A stretch of 64,000 bases of DNA from Verrucomicrobiota bacterium (GCA_014860005.1 JACZKP010000195.1:1-64000), one strand, 5' to 3'. Counted from the first letter of the stretch, positions 1-9,729 are shown. Notes: a model not told the origin generated them from the letters alone. A program made the numbers and translations.

Positions 1-85
1 GGTGGGCGGCTATGGGGGCATGGCGAAAAACATCACCCTACAGCCGCGCAAGTCGGGCCGAACCGGCGCGGTATCGGTACAATCT

Positions 86-745
86 TCACGGAAATGCCAG
101 GCGGTTGGTCGCCACGCCAGTGTTGAGCAGGGCTTCCTGCAATTGGAGCGAGGAGAATCCCTGCACACTGCCGTCGGACAATCCCACATTGCCTTGGTGG
201 CGATGCATTCCCTTGCTCCAACTCACCGTGTCGTTGCTGGTCACCTGCAGCATCCGGTTGGGCAGCCGCGTGCCGCCTTCGAGGTTGCGGTCACCAGTAA
301 GAAACATCTGCGGCATGGTTTCGTTCGCATCCACGCCCACGAAATAACTGATGTTCGTGTTGCTGAAAGCTGCGGTGAAATGTCTTGCTCGGACGCGGTC
401 CCGGTCGCTGTGACACCCCAGTATCACGGGCGTGTTGAGTTCATTGGACATGACCTGGAAATGCCGCCAGACCTCGCCGGTGCCGACATGTTCGAGCGTC
501 CCGCCACGGTTCGTTGAAAGAGACATGGGAAAAGCATCCTGATGATCCAGCGCCCATTGCCGGAACGACAGGCCGACCTGCTTCAAATTGCCGAGACAAC
601 TGATTCGCTTTGCCCGATCAATCTGCTTCTTCCGATCCGCGAGGAAAGCAAACGCCAGCACCGCGAACACAGCCACGATAACGAGGATTTCCAGTCGGTT
701 GAAACCGTGCGATCTTGCTCGCGATTGAGTGTTCATAACCTTCAC
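86..745 (-). CDS. Prepilin-like (type IV pilin/pseudopilin leader) protein, fourth of four tandem paralogues
   Basis: A 219-residue protein with a short basic leader ending in Gly, then F-N-R-L-E and a hydrophobic helix (about residues 14-36). This is the layout of class III (PilD-processed) prepilins, with Glu at +5. The C-terminal half carries the H-x-x-x-GN-(V/I)-GL-x-DGSV motif common to verrucomicrobial DUF1559/H-X9-DG proteins, and the protein ends in LAFP like its neighbours. Translation starts at GTG 745, which overlaps the TGA of the upstream paralogue by 4 bases; ATG 736 is an alternative. It is the last gene of the tandem set: downstream only an 18-codon GTG-started stub follows. 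The likely role is an exported or surface pseudopilin assembled by a type II/IV-like machine. The specific function is unknown. Confidence 0.8.
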   Translation of the reverse strand: MKVMNTQSRARSHGFNRLEILVIVAVFAVLAFAFLADRKKQIDRAKRISCLGNLKQVGLSFRQWALDHQDAFPMSLSTNRGGTLEHVGTGEVWRHFQVMSNELNTPVILGCHSDRDRVRARHFTAAFSNTNISYFVGVDANETMPQMFLTGDRNLEGGTRLPNRMLQVTSNDTVSWSKGMHRHQGNVGLSDGSVQGFSSLQLQEALLNTGVATNRLAFP

Positions 746-1404
746 GGAAATGCCAGGCGGTTGGTCGCCACGCCAGTGTTGAGCAGCGCTTCCCGCAGTC
801 GCCCCGAGGAAAAGCCCTGCACGCTGCCGTCAGCCAGAGCCACGTTGCCCTGGTGCTTGTGCATCGTTCCACTCCAACTCACCGTATCGTTGCTGGTCAG
901 GAGAAGAATCCCATTAGGCAACAGCGTGCCGCCCAGCAGATTGCGGTCCCCGGCCAGGAGCATCTGAGGATGGGCTTTATCCGCATCCAGACCGACAAAG
1001 TAACTGATGTTCGTGTTGCTCAGGAGTGAACGAAAATCCCGTGCTGGCGAGCGATCCCGATCACTGGGACAGACCAAAGTCAAAGGGGTGCTGAGTTCAT
1101 TGGACATGACTTGAAAGTGGCGCCAGACCTCGCCCGTGACGGCATGTTCCAGGGTTCCACCATCGTTCGTCGAAACCGTCATGGGATAGGCGTTGGTGTG
1201 ATCAAGCGCCCATTGCAGGAAGCTCAGGTTAATCCCCTTCAGGCGGCCGGTGCAGCTAATACGTTGGGCCCGTTCCCTGGCTTTGCTCAACGTCGGCAGG
1301 ATGACAATCGCCAGGACCACAATCACGGCTACGACCACGATTAGTTGGATCAAATTCCAACCCGTGACCTCATGGTGTCCTCGCGTGAGTTTCATAACCT
1401 TCAC
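742..1404 (-). CDS. Prepilin-like protein with atypical cleavage site, third tandem paralogue
   Basis: A 220-residue paralogue of the flanking genes. The leader region reads TGWNLIQL followed by a long hydrophobic helix. Relative to the GFTLIE consensus, the +1 Phe is Trp and the +5 Glu, which matters for methylation and assembly in type IV pilins, is Gln. The body shares the CTGRLKGINLSF-type segment, FPMTVS-like segment, conserved cysteines and the HKHQGNVALADGSV tail. GTG 1404 overlaps the TGA of the preceding gene (GTGA); an internal ATG lies at 1395. The start overlap and same-strand order indicate one coupled operon. Because of the altered site it may be processed differently, or it may be an orphaned subunit. 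Confidence 0.78.
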   Translation of the reverse strand: MKVMKLTRGHHEVTGWNLIQLIVVVAVIVVLAIVILPTLSKARERAQRISCTGRLKGINLSFLQWALDHTNAYPMTVSTNDGGTLEHAVTGEVWRHFQVMSNELSTPLTLVCPSDRDRSPARDFRSLLSNTNISYFVGLDADKAHPQMLLAGDRNLLGGTLLPNGILLLTSNDTVSWSGTMHKHQGNVALADGSVQGFSSGRLREALLNTGVATNRLAFP

Positions 1405-2102
1405 GGAAATGCCAGGCGGTTGGTGGCGGCGCGGGTGTTTACCAGAAGCTCCCGCAGTTTCGGTGTGCTGACTCCCGTCACCGAGCCGTCAGCCAGACCG
1501 ATATTGCCTTGGTTGACGTGCCGGTCTTCGGTCCATGATACCAGCGCGTTGGTCCACAGATTCAACATACCCCGGCTCACCGGCACGCCACCGACGGTCA
1601 GGTTGGCATCGCCGGTCAGAATCGTTTGTGGCTGGGTTTCGTCCGCATCCACGCCAACGAAGTAGCTGACGCTATGGTCGTTGGTAAACGGAATCTGACC
1701 CGACGTTCCCGAAGGAACTGTAGAGGCAAAAGTGGTGGCCCGCAGTCGTTTGGGATCGGCATCCTGTGGGCAGATGAGAATCTTGGGCGTGTTCAGTTCG
1801 TTGGACATGACCAAGAAATGAACGTAAACGTTGCCGGCATCCACCAACTCCATCGTGCCGCCATTGGTCACGGAGACTTGCATAGGGAACTTGTCCCCGT
1901 AATCCAGTGCCCATTGTTTGAATGCCAAGCCGATCTGTTTGAGGTGGTTGGTGCAGCCCACCTTGGAGGTTCTTGCGGTCGCCCGCCTCCAGGCAGGTAG
2001 CAAAATGGCCAGCAACCCGATCAACACCGCCACGATGATCAGTACTTCAAACAGCGTGAAGCCGCGGCGATTCGTTTGTGCGTGAGGTTTCATAATCTTC
2101 AA
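1401..2102 (-). CDS. Prepilin-like protein, second tandem paralogue
   Basis: A 233-residue protein with a canonical class III leader (RRGFTLFEVL) and a hydrophobic N-terminal helix, then KIGC-type and PQDADPKRL segments and the terminal HVNQGNIGLADGSV motif. Start is TTG 2102 (TTGA overlap with the upstream stop); ATG 2093 is an alternative. Its central and C-terminal DNA is nearly identical to the next paralogue upstream (compare about 1500-1650 with 2190-2340), which implies a recent duplication or gene conversion. The predicted role is a pseudopilin or minor pilin-like exported protein. The substrate or partner is unknown. Confidence 0.8.
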   Translation of the reverse strand: MKIMKPHAQTNRRGFTLFEVLIIVAVLIGLLAILLPAWRRATARTSKVGCTNHLKQIGLAFKQWALDYGDKFPMQVSVTNGGTMELVDAGNVYVHFLVMSNELNTPKILICPQDADPKRLRATTFASTVPSGTSGQIPFTNDHSVSYFVGVDADETQPQTILTGDANLTVGGVPVSRGMLNLWTNALVSWTEDRHVNQGNIGLADGSVTGVSTPKLRELLVNTRAATNRLAFP

Positions 2103-2791
2103 GGCATGGCCAGCCGGTTTGTGGAGGCGCCTGTATTCATGAGGAGTTCCCGCAATCCTGGCGTGTTGACGCCCGTCACCGAGCCGTCAGCCAGACCGAT
2201 ATTGCCTTGGTTGACGTGCCGGTCCTTGGTCCATGAAACCGGAGCATTGGTCCACAGACTCAACAGCCCACGGCTCACCGGCACGCCACCGACGGTCAGG
2301 TTGGCATCGCCGGTCAGAATCGTCTGCGGCTGAGTCTCGTCCGCGTCCACGCCGACGAAGTAACTCACACTATGGTCGTTGGTAAACGGAATCTGACCCG
2401 GCGTTCCCGCGGGAGTTGGGGAGGCAAATGTTGTGGCCGTGAGTCGTTTAGGGTCGGCATCCTGTGGGCAGATGAGAATCTTGGGCGTTTGCAGATCGTT
2501 GGACATGACCAGGAAATGCACATAAACGCTGCCGGAATCCACCAACTCCATCGTGCCGCCGTTCGTCACGGAGACTTGCATGGGGAACTTGTCACCGTTG
2601 TCCAGTGCCCACAAACGGAACGACAAATGCACCTGCTTGACGTTGTAGGTACAGCTGGTTTTCGAAGCTCGCGCTCTGGACTTCGCGAATGACGGTAGCA
2701 TGAGGACCGCTGCAATGATCAACACCGCCACAATGATCAGCACTTCAAAGAGCGTGAAGCCGCGGGGGATTGTTCTTCGCCGTACTTTCAT
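2099..2791 (-). CDS. Prepilin-like protein, first gene of tandem pseudopilin operon
   Basis: A 230-residue protein starting at ATG 2791. A longer GTG-type extension upstream is possible but would only add a non-leader-like stretch. The leader PRGFTLFEVL is followed by a hydrophobic segment, then a Cys-containing SC-TYNVKQ region, the FPMQVSVTNGG segment, PQDADPKRL, and a C-terminal GNIGLADGSV motif. It is the promoter-proximal member of four genes linked by 4-base stop/start overlaps. The region between it and the divergent gene at 2960 (about 170 bp) should hold both promoters, but no clear -35/-10 pair stands out by eye. Confidence 0.82.
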   Translation of the reverse strand: MKVRRRTIPRGFTLFEVLIIVAVLIIAAVLMLPSFAKSRARASKTSCTYNVKQVHLSFRLWALDNGDKFPMQVSVTNGGTMELVDSGSVYVHFLVMSNDLQTPKILICPQDADPKRLTATTFASPTPAGTPGQIPFTNDHSVSYFVGVDADETQPQTILTGDANLTVGGVPVSRGLLSLWTNAPVSWTKDRHVNQGNIGLADGSVTGVNTPGLRELLMNTGASTNRLAMP

Positions 2792-2959
2792 AACTCTGTC
2801 CCAACCCCGCCAAACCAATCAGCACTGACAGTGCCACGACGATTTGAGCGCAATTTCATACGTTCCGCGCCGGAGAGGTGCGGCATTTCCACGCATGCTG
2901 CGCGAACCTCACACATTTGCCTTGAATCGGTTGCCGCCATTCCTGAACCTCGCACTACC

Positions 2960-3778
2960 ATGAAGTTCGCCATCTGTAACGAGATTTATCAAGGCTGGAA
3001 AATCGAGGATACGCTGGCCCATGCCGCGCGGCTCGGTTATGCCGGCCTTGAAATCGCGCCGTTCACGCTCGCCAATTCGGTCAACGACATCTCCGCCGCC
3101 GAACGTCAGCGCATCCGCGACCTCGCCGCGCGCAACCAGATCGCCATCGTGGGCTTGCACTGGTTGCTGGTGAAGCCGGAAGGCTTGTATCTGAATCACA
3201 CGGACGCCGGCATCCGCGAACGCACCGCAAAATATTTTGTGGACCTCGTGGATTGCTGCGCCGACCTCGGCGGCACGGTCATGGTGGTGGGTTCCCCCAA
3301 ACAGCGCAACGTGCTGGAAGGCGTCTCGCGTCAGCAGGCGTGGGACTGGACGGCGACCACGTTTCGCGACGCGGTGAAACGCGCGGAAGACCGGGCGGTG
3401 ACGATTTGTTTCGAGCCGCTCGCCCCGGCGGAGACGAATTTCATCAACACGGCAGCCGAGGCGATTGAGTTTGTGAAACCGTTCAACTCGCCGGCGTTCA
3501 AGATCATCATTGATGTGAAGGCGATGTGTTCGGAGGCCAAGCCCATTCCACAGATCATCCGCGAATCGTGGCCGCACTTCGCGCACTTCCATGCGAATGA
3601 CAAGAATTTGAAAGGCCCGGGCTTCGGCGAGGTGGATTTCAAACCCATCGCCGCCACCTTGCGCGAGGTCGGCTACAACGGCTACGTCTCGGTGGAGGTG
3701 TTCAAGTTCGAGGAGGGCCCGGAGATCATCGCTGGCAAGAGTATTGAGTATCTGAAACAAGCGTTTGCCGTGGCGTAG
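2960..3778 (+). CDS. Sugar phosphate isomerase/epimerase (xylose isomerase-like TIM barrel)
   Basis: A 272-residue AP-endonuclease-2/xylose-isomerase-like TIM barrel of the D-tagatose 3-epimerase type. The expected metal-binding acid/His set is visible: Glu152 in FEPLA, Asp185 in IDVKAM, His211 in HFHANDK and Glu246 in VEVFKF. ATG 2960 is chosen because the N-terminal beta strand (KFAICNE) begins immediately; an upstream in-frame extension has no homology-like character. It stands alone between the divergent pseudopilin operon and the convergent ispE, so the substrate cannot be deduced. Such proteins act in the cytoplasm on ketohexoses, inositols or hydroxypyruvate. The family call is strong and the exact reaction unknown. 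Confidence 0.85.
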   Translation: MKFAICNEIYQGWKIEDTLAHAARLGYAGLEIAPFTLANSVNDISAAERQRIRDLAARNQIAIVGLHWLLVKPEGLYLNHTDAGIRERTAKYFVDLVDCCADLGGTVMVVGSPKQRNVLEGVSRQQAWDWTATTFRDAVKRAEDRAVTICFEPLAPAETNFINTAAEAIEFVKPFNSPAFKIIIDVKAMCSEAKPIPQIIRESWPHFAHFHANDKNLKGPGFGEVDFKPIAATLREVGYNGYVSVEVFKFEEGPEIIAGKSIEYLKQAFAVA

Positions 3779-3838
3779 CCGCCGACAGAAGCAGGAAGTG
3801 CCGCCCTTGTGGTCGTAAGCCGGCTCGATGGAGATTCC

Positions 3839-4711
3839 TTACACCGCCACCGTTGCCGTCCAACAGTTGCGTCCGAATTTGGTCTTGAACGAATCAGCCA
3901 GCGCCTCTGCCGCCAGCACGCCGGACACAAGGGCGAAGGTGGTTGAGCCGCTGCCGGACATGAGCGTGGCGGCGGCGCCGTGCGCACGCAGGTATTCCTG
4001 AAACAGTGCCAGCAACGGGTATTTCGCCAGCACCGGCGCTTCGAGGGAATTGTAGAACTCACGCGTGGCGGCAGAAACATCTCCCGCCCGGAGCAGTGTC
4101 AGGAACTTCTGCGCGCGGCCTGCCGTGCCGTTCAACGCCGCGGGAAAGCGGGCGAGATTCTGGTAAGCCCACGCCGTGGAAATGCCGAAGCCGGGATGGA
4201 TCAACAGCCACGCCATCCCGCGCAACGCCGGAAAGAAATCGAGTGGCTGGATGTTTTCACCGCGTCCCGTGGCCAGCGCCGGTTGGCTTTGCAGGAAGAA
4301 GGGCACGTCCGAGCCGAGCGCGGCGGCGAGTTCATGCAGTTTGGGTCGTGGCAATGGTTCGCCGAACAATTCGTTTAAGCCCAGCAGCGTCGTGGCGGCG
4401 TTGCCGCTGCCCCCGCCCAAGCCGGCGGCCAGGGGGATTCGCTTTTCCAGATGGATCTTTACGCCATCCCCAATTTGCGCCGCCTGGAGGAAAACAGTTG
4501 CCGCGCGATGAACCAGATTCTCCGCGCCGCCCGGCAGGTTGGGATCGCTGCACGTCAGATCGAGGTTTTGCCCGCGCCGCGCGAACGATAACCGGTCACA
4601 CAGATTGACTGGATGCATGACGGTTTCAAGGGCATGGAAACCGTCCGGCCGCCGACCGAGGATGTTCAGCAGCAGGTTGACTTTGCACGGGGAGTCTTTT
4701 TCCAGCGACAT
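3839..4711 (-). CDS. ispE: 4-diphosphocytidyl-2-C-methyl-D-erythritol kinase
   Basis: A 290-residue GHMP kinase that phosphorylates CDP-methylerythritol in the non-mevalonate (MEP) isoprenoid pathway. Visible signatures are the N-terminal CKVNLLL with Lys10, RPDGFH, the ATP-binding PLAAGLGGGSGNAAT loop (residues 93-107), LGSDVPFFL with the expected catalytic Asp, and a C-terminal LMSGSGSTTFAL GHMP-C motif. The length matches the family (about 280-300 residues). ATG 4711 gives a normal start just ahead of the first motif. An intrinsic terminator lies between it and the upstream lipoprotein gene, so it is probably transcribed from its own promoter. It supports a bacterial MEP pathway in this organism. 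Confidence 0.95.
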   Translation of the reverse strand: MSLEKDSPCKVNLLLNILGRRPDGFHALETVMHPVNLCDRLSFARRGQNLDLTCSDPNLPGGAENLVHRAATVFLQAAQIGDGVKIHLEKRIPLAAGLGGGSGNAATTLLGLNELFGEPLPRPKLHELAAALGSDVPFFLQSQPALATGRGENIQPLDFFPALRGMAWLLIHPGFGISTAWAYQNLARFPAALNGTAGRAQKFLTLLRAGDVSAATREFYNSLEAPVLAKYPLLALFQEYLRAHGAAATLMSGSGSTTFALVSGVLAAEALADSFKTKFGRNCWTATVAV

Positions 4712-4779
4712 GCGATCTCGTCAGGATAAACAGTTGCCCGATGGTTTCCGGCTTCAGGACGCTTACGCGGGCCAGTCTC

Positions 4780-4813
4780 AACAAAAACGCGCCAACGGAA
4801 TCCGTCGGCGCGC
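4780..4813 (-). terminator. Intrinsic terminator after the exosortase-associated lipoprotein gene
   Basis: On the minus strand a GC-rich hairpin (arms CGCGCC...GGCGCG extended by ACGG/CCGT pairing) is followed directly by TTTTTGTTG. It lies about 25 bases after the stop of the 4838-5278 gene and separates it from ispE. Confidence 0.8.
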
Positions 4814-4837
4814 GGTGAGAATGGACCAGAGTTCCGA

Positions 4838-5278
4838 TTAGTTGTCGAAAATCCGGAAGCGGCTGCCGGGAATCATCGGGGCCACATCGCCACCGCTAAA
4901 GCCGATGGAGGCATCGGTGGCGAAGGCCGAGTCCGAGAGCAGCCGCGGCTTGTAATTGTCCGGATACACCGGTTCCGGCGTCAGGTAATTCGTGGCGATG
5001 GGATCGTAAGAGGGAAATGGGAAAGTGACGATCTCATACAAACCAATACCCGTCCGCGCCAGGGTGCGATTCATGCCGCGGACGAAGCCGGTGGTGTAAG
5101 CACGATCAGGTGATTCAAACAAAGCGGTTTGCTCCATGCTGCGTCGGACTTCCGAACCGCGCACGATTTCGTAGAAATTACCGAGGCCACGCCCGAGTTT
5201 CTTCTCCGGGCCGGCACATCCGGAAGCCAACACGCCGACCAGTAGAACCGCGCCGAGGAAGGATGCAGATTTTCGCAT
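4838..5278 (-). CDS. Exosortase system-associated lipoprotein (TIGR04073-like)
   Basis: A 146-residue protein with a lipoprotein signal peptide (hydrophobic core, then LASGC with the lipidated Cys at residue 21). The mature part contains KLGRGLGNFYEI, a central GFVRGMNRTLARTGIGLYE segment and a TFPFPSYDP stretch, then a Tyr/Pro-rich end. This arrangement matches what I know of the TIGR04073 family, which co-occurs with exosortase/PEP-CTERM systems in Verrucomicrobia. Its molecular function is not established. It is monocistronic, with its own terminator. No exosortase gene is present here, but a PEP-CTERM substrate is encoded at 52533-53354. Family assignment is by pattern memory, not a search. 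Confidence 0.7.
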   Translation of the reverse strand: MRKSASFLGAVLLVGVLASGCAGPEKKLGRGLGNFYEIVRGSEVRRSMEQTALFESPDRAYTTGFVRGMNRTLARTGIGLYEIVTFPFPSYDPIATNYLTPEPVYPDNYKPRLLSDSAFATDASIGFSGGDVAPMIPGSRFRIFDN

Positions 5279-5357
5279 AACGTTCTCTATTTGTTGGAGA
5301 CGTTACCGTGATCTCCGGCGATGTAAAGCGTGTTTTCCAGATGAAAAAATGTTTTTC

Positions 5358-6119
5358 TCACAGGCCGGTGGGATGGTCCAGAAACGTCCAGGGGACGTTG
5401 AACCCACGCGACAGATGCGCCGCCAGCGCCTTGACCCCAAACGTCTCCGTGGCGTAATGACCGCCGTAAAGCACGTTCACGCCGAGTTCCTCGGCCAAGG
5501 CGTAAGTCCAGTGGGGACCCTCGCCCGTGATGAAAGTGTCCACGCCCTCGCGGGCGGCCAGTTTCAATTCCCCACCCGCACCACCCGTCACCACGCCAAT
5601 GCGCCGGCAGAACTTCGGGCCGCCGGGAATCAAGCGCGGCTTCGCGCCGGTTGCGCTGTGAAGTCGCTTCGTTAATTCCGTCCGGGAAAGCCGGGTCGTG
5701 GTTTGAAAACCGAGAAACTGGTCGCGCGTGAAGAAGAATGGCCGCAGTTTCCGAAGCCCCAAGGCCGCGCAAAGTTGCGCGTTGTTGCCCAGCTTCGGAT
5801 GCACGTCCAACGGGAGATGTGAACTGTAAACGGCGATGTCGTGATCCAGAAGCAGTCGCAACAACTCATACTTCCGGCCGGTCCACGGATGGGACGGCGA
5901 CCAGAACAGTCCATGATGGACAATGAGCAAATCCGCCTTGGCCGCAATGGCGAGCCGCACGGTGGCGAGGCTGGCGTCCACGGTGGCAGCGAGGCGTGTC
6001 ACCTTGCCGGAGTTCTCCACCTGCAATCCGTTCACCGCCCCGTCATAGTCTTTGACCTCGCGGGTGCGCAGCAACCGGTCGCAGTGTTTCACAATCGTTT
6101 GGAGCGAAGCTTTCGGCAT
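5358..6119 (-). CDS. Nif3-like dinuclear metal center protein (GTP cyclohydrolase I type 2 family)
   Basis: A 253-residue member of the Nif3/YbgI/YqfO family. Diagnostic features are VNGLQVEN near the N-terminus, LLIVHHGLFW (the two metal-binding histidines), the YSSHLPLDVHPKLGNN stretch that supplies further ligands, and a C-terminal FITGEGPHWTY then YGGHYATE that completes the dimetal site. The length equals the short (YbgI-like) form lacking the central insertion domain. The start at ATG 6119 is natural. Family members form hexameric toroids. The in vivo reaction is unsettled, with metal-dependent hydrolase or metal-chaperone roles proposed. Downstream is the lipoprotein gene (79 bp gap). 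No clear functional link is visible. Confidence 0.9.
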   Translation of the reverse strand: MPKASLQTIVKHCDRLLRTREVKDYDGAVNGLQVENSGKVTRLAATVDASLATVRLAIAAKADLLIVHHGLFWSPSHPWTGRKYELLRLLLDHDIAVYSSHLPLDVHPKLGNNAQLCAALGLRKLRPFFFTRDQFLGFQTTTRLSRTELTKRLHSATGAKPRLIPGGPKFCRRIGVVTGGAGGELKLAAREGVDTFITGEGPHWTYALAEELGVNVLYGGHYATETFGVKALAAHLSRGFNVPWTFLDHPTGL

Positions 6120-6427
6120 GGCGGAATGAAAGCAAGGAGCCAGCGCCGTGCAAAGCTGGAACTCACCGGAAGCCGGTCGCTTCCGCGGAGCGCATGGGTG
6201 ACCGTTCGGGGTGCAGGTCTCTCCAGAGCGAGATCAACCGTGAGACGTTCAATCCACTCGCGATTGCTGCAACCTCCATCACTGAAAGCGACTACGCGAC
6301 CGTTCGACCAAATCATCCGCAGCGCGAACGACCAGGCCAGTTGGCGCAGCCTCGCGCCGCGGCTGTCTGCTAAAAAGACAGGCGGAAGCCGCTTTCACTG
6401 GCCGGCCGCACGGCGCAGACTGACACC
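6120..6427. other. Intergenic region with no supportable gene
   Basis: About 308 bp between the divergent Nif3-like and prepilin-like genes. The only structure I see is the hairpin repeat at 6359-6391. The open frames here are short and lack family-like sequence. Confidence 0.6.
6359..6391. repeat. Dispersed hairpin repeat, copy 1
   Basis: The stretch contains CTGTCT-(7 nt, A-rich)-AGACAG and shares the core GCGGCTGTC...AAAAAGACA.GCGGAA with 11912-11943. Both copies sit in intergenic DNA just before or after genes. They probably belong to a genome-wide family. Confidence 0.6.
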
Positions 6428-7210
<783 letters not shown>

Positions 7211-7267
7211 TTCAGACCGCACCATTCTGCGCAGACCTTAATCCTCAACCCCCAACTCAAACCTCGT

Positions 7268-9646
7268 ATGATTCCAAAACCAAACCAGAAAACCGGCTTC
7301 GTCAGCGGCGCTCTCATGCTGGCTCTGACCTTCACTCTGATGCTCGTTGCGCCCCTGTCCGTCCGCGGCGGGGTCAATGTCTTCTTCAATGAAAACTTTG
7401 ATGCCTACCCGGTCTCCGTCACCCCGAACGCATTCACCAACGGCGGTCCGTGGACGTGGATTCAAGGGGTCACGGGAGAACCACCGACGGCGTATAACTT
7501 CAGCATGTCGCGGATTTTCCAAGCCACCACCGGCGGCAGTGGCTTTAATTCCCGCGGTTGGATCACGCAGTACACGAATCAAACTTTGCGCGCCGAGATT
7601 CCCCTGACCGCTCTGGCGGGCACGGAGTTCGCGGATGGCGCGGGCAACCTCAAGCCGGAGAATTACTACGTGCTGCGCTTCATCACGGGCGTGGACACGG
7701 TAACCGCCGCGCGAACGAATCGAGTGGGCTTCTCGCTCGTCCCCAGCAGCGGTAGCTTGTCCTATCTGGGCGGCAGTAACTTGGCCGGCAACATCGTTTT
7801 CACCAACGCCGGCATGGTGAACTTCTCGGGAGAAATCTGGACCTATAGCACGTCGGTAGGCAAAACCGATGGCCGTAAGTTTGCCGTCGTGTTCACGGGG
7901 GCCGGCTTGACGACCTCCAGTTCACTCACGTTTGACTTTCGGAGCATTGGCAGCCTGCTCGATTCAGCCACCGGCACGATGCAGGCATTTCTGATTCTGG
8001 ATGACGTCACGATCGAGGTGATTTCCGGTGCGCCTGTCGCGGTGCAAAATCCTGAGTCGTCCACCAAGTTGGCGGGCGAATCCGTCACTCTCAGCGGGGT
8101 CGTCAATAATGCCACCAGTTATCAGTGGTTCAAGAACGGCGAACCTATCCCCGGCGCCACCAGCAACGAATACACAATCCCGTTCCTGACGGTGCCGGAT
8201 GCCGGTGATTACGTCCTGCGCGGCAACAACGCCCTGGGTTCGGCCGATACTGCGGCGGCCACGCTGACGGTGATTGATACCAATGCGCCAACGATTCTGA
8301 GCGCCAATGCCACGCTTGGTTTTGATCGCGTCTCGGTGATCTTCAGTGAGCCGGTCACGGAAGAGAGCGCGTCCAACCCGGCGAATTACTCATTCCAAGG
8401 CGGCAATCCCACTGTAAGTGAAGTCATTCGCATCAACGCGACCACCGTGCAGTTGGCCACCAGTCCGATGGCCGCCGGATCGCCCTATGTCGTTCAGGTC
8501 AGCAACATCATTGACTTGGGCGGCAACTCCAGCACGCCGGGAGCGCAAGCCAGTTTCACCGCGCCTGTTCCCGTGCCCGTGGTCTTCTACAACGCCGGGG
8601 TGGAAGGCAATCCGCTCGTGGCGCCGGATCCGGCGTCGCCGGATGCAGGACGCTGGACTTTGCTGCGGGGCACGAATGAATTGGTCTCGGCGACTGGTAT
8701 TTCGCCCGATGTCGGCACCGGTTTGAACGCGTGGAACATTACCGACAACACCACCCAGGCTGGTCAGTTCATTGACTATCGCTGGGTGTTTCCCAAGGAA
8801 TCCCACGACGCCGCCCGCACCAATGGCTGGCGCTATCGGGTGCGCGCCCGGTTTGTGGACGATTTCAATACCGGCGTTTGCATCGCGGCGATCTACGGCG
8901 ATGCCACGGGCCGGCGTTACGTGATGTTCTTCGACGTGTCCGGCATTGACCTTGATCTGCAAGTCCAGTTGGTCGGCGGCGTAACCACCAATGTGACCTC
9001 GTTTGGATTCGGGGCTTTTGATTACCACACGCACGAGTTGGTGTTCGATCCGCTTACGCAGCGCGTGTCATACTATTTCGACGGAAACCTGATCTTCTCC
9101 GGCTGGAATGGCGACACTTCCACGGCCTACAACGGTCCGCTCTTTGGCTCAGGCTCAAGTGCCGGCATGGGCAGTGTAAACTTCAACCAGGTGGAATTCA
9201 GCGTCGCCAACGCCACCGCCGCAATCGGCATTGTGACGAACCCGGTGAGTACCACCGTCGCACCAGGTGAGAGCGTTACGTTGCCCGGCTTCGCAAGCGG
9301 CTTCGTCGGCGGGTATCAATGGTACAAGGACGGCGCGGCAATTGCCGGGGCGACTGGCCGCAACTACACCATTGCCGCGGTTACGGAAGCCAACGCCGGA
9401 GAGTACAAGTTCCGGGCCTTCAATTCGACGATGGAAGTGGAGAGCGATACCGCAACGTTGACGGTGGCCGCGCCACCTGTAGTCAGCGTTGCGGTGGACA
9501 ACGGACAAGTAGTAGTCACGTTTACCGGCATTCTCCAATCGGCGGCCAACGTGACCGGGCCGTTCACCGACGTATCGCCCGCGCCCACGAATCCGCTCAT
9601 CCTCACGAATCCGACAGGCTCGCGGTTCTTCCGGTCACGCAATTGA
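7268..9646 (+). CDS. Large secreted multi-domain protein with Ig-like domains
   Basis: A 792-residue exported protein. A signal peptide spans roughly residues 1-36 (basic start, hydrophobic core, cleavage near VRG-GV). It is followed by an Asn/Thr/Gly-rich beta domain (about 37-255), an Ig-like domain (about 258-337, with the YQWFKNGEPIPGA and AGDYVLR strands), a bacterial Ig-like/SbsA-type domain (338-430), a LamG-like jellyroll region (about 435-650) and a second Ig-like domain (655-733, YQWYKDGAAIAGA). A short C-terminal beta module ends in FFRSRN. That final module resembles the ends of the proteins at 53731 and 60014. The architecture suggests surface carbohydrate or matrix binding. No catalytic motif is visible. 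Confidence 0.8.
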   Translation: MIPKPNQKTGFVSGALMLALTFTLMLVAPLSVRGGVNVFFNENFDAYPVSVTPNAFTNGGPWTWIQGVTGEPPTAYNFSMSRIFQATTGGSGFNSRGWITQYTNQTLRAEIPLTALAGTEFADGAGNLKPENYYVLRFITGVDTVTAARTNRVGFSLVPSSGSLSYLGGSNLAGNIVFTNAGMVNFSGEIWTYSTSVGKTDGRKFAVVFTGAGLTTSSSLTFDFRSIGSLLDSATGTMQAFLILDDVTIEVISGAPVAVQNPESSTKLAGESVTLSGVVNNATSYQWFKNGEPIPGATSNEYTIPFLTVPDAGDYVLRGNNALGSADTAAATLTVIDTNAPTILSANATLGFDRVSVIFSEPVTEESASNPANYSFQGGNPTVSEVIRINATTVQLATSPMAAGSPYVVQVSNIIDLGGNSSTPGAQASFTAPVPVPVVFYNAGVEGNPLVAPDPASPDAGRWTLLRGTNELVSATGISPDVGTGLNAWNITDNTTQAGQFIDYRWVFPKESHDAARTNGWRYRVRARFVDDFNTGVCIAAIYGDATGRRYVMFFDVSGIDLDLQVQLVGGVTTNVTSFGFGAFDYHTHELVFDPLTQRVSYYFDGNLIFSGWNGDTSTAYNGPLFGSGSSAGMGSVNFNQVEFSVANATAAIGIVTNPVSTTVAPGESVTLPGFASGFVGGYQWYKDGAAIAGATGRNYTIAAVTEANAGEYKFRAFNSTMEVESDTATLTVAAPPVVSVAVDNGQVVVTFTGILQSAANVTGPFTDVSPAPTNPLILTNPTGSRFFRSRN

Positions 9647-9687
9647 CCGGCCAATGGCAGGCTTAGCTTTCCTGAAGCACAGAAAAG

Positions 9688-9722
9688 GGCGGTTGGCAGA
9701 AGCCAACCGCCTTCTGCTTTTG
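9688..9722. terminator. Bidirectional intrinsic terminator between convergent genes
   Basis: A perfect 10-bp stem (GGCGGTTGGC / GCCAACCGCC, loop AGAA) is flanked by a T-rich run on the plus strand and, read on the minus strand, by CTTTTCTG. It sits between the converging stops at 9646 and 9730 and can serve both genes. Confidence 0.85.
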
Positions 9723-9729
9723 AGATGGT

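Noticed and set aside
33..89. Short GTG frame after the last pseudopilin gene
   Set aside because: It has 18 codons, no leader-like sequence and a stop. It is probably the remnant of the tandem arrangement, not a gene.
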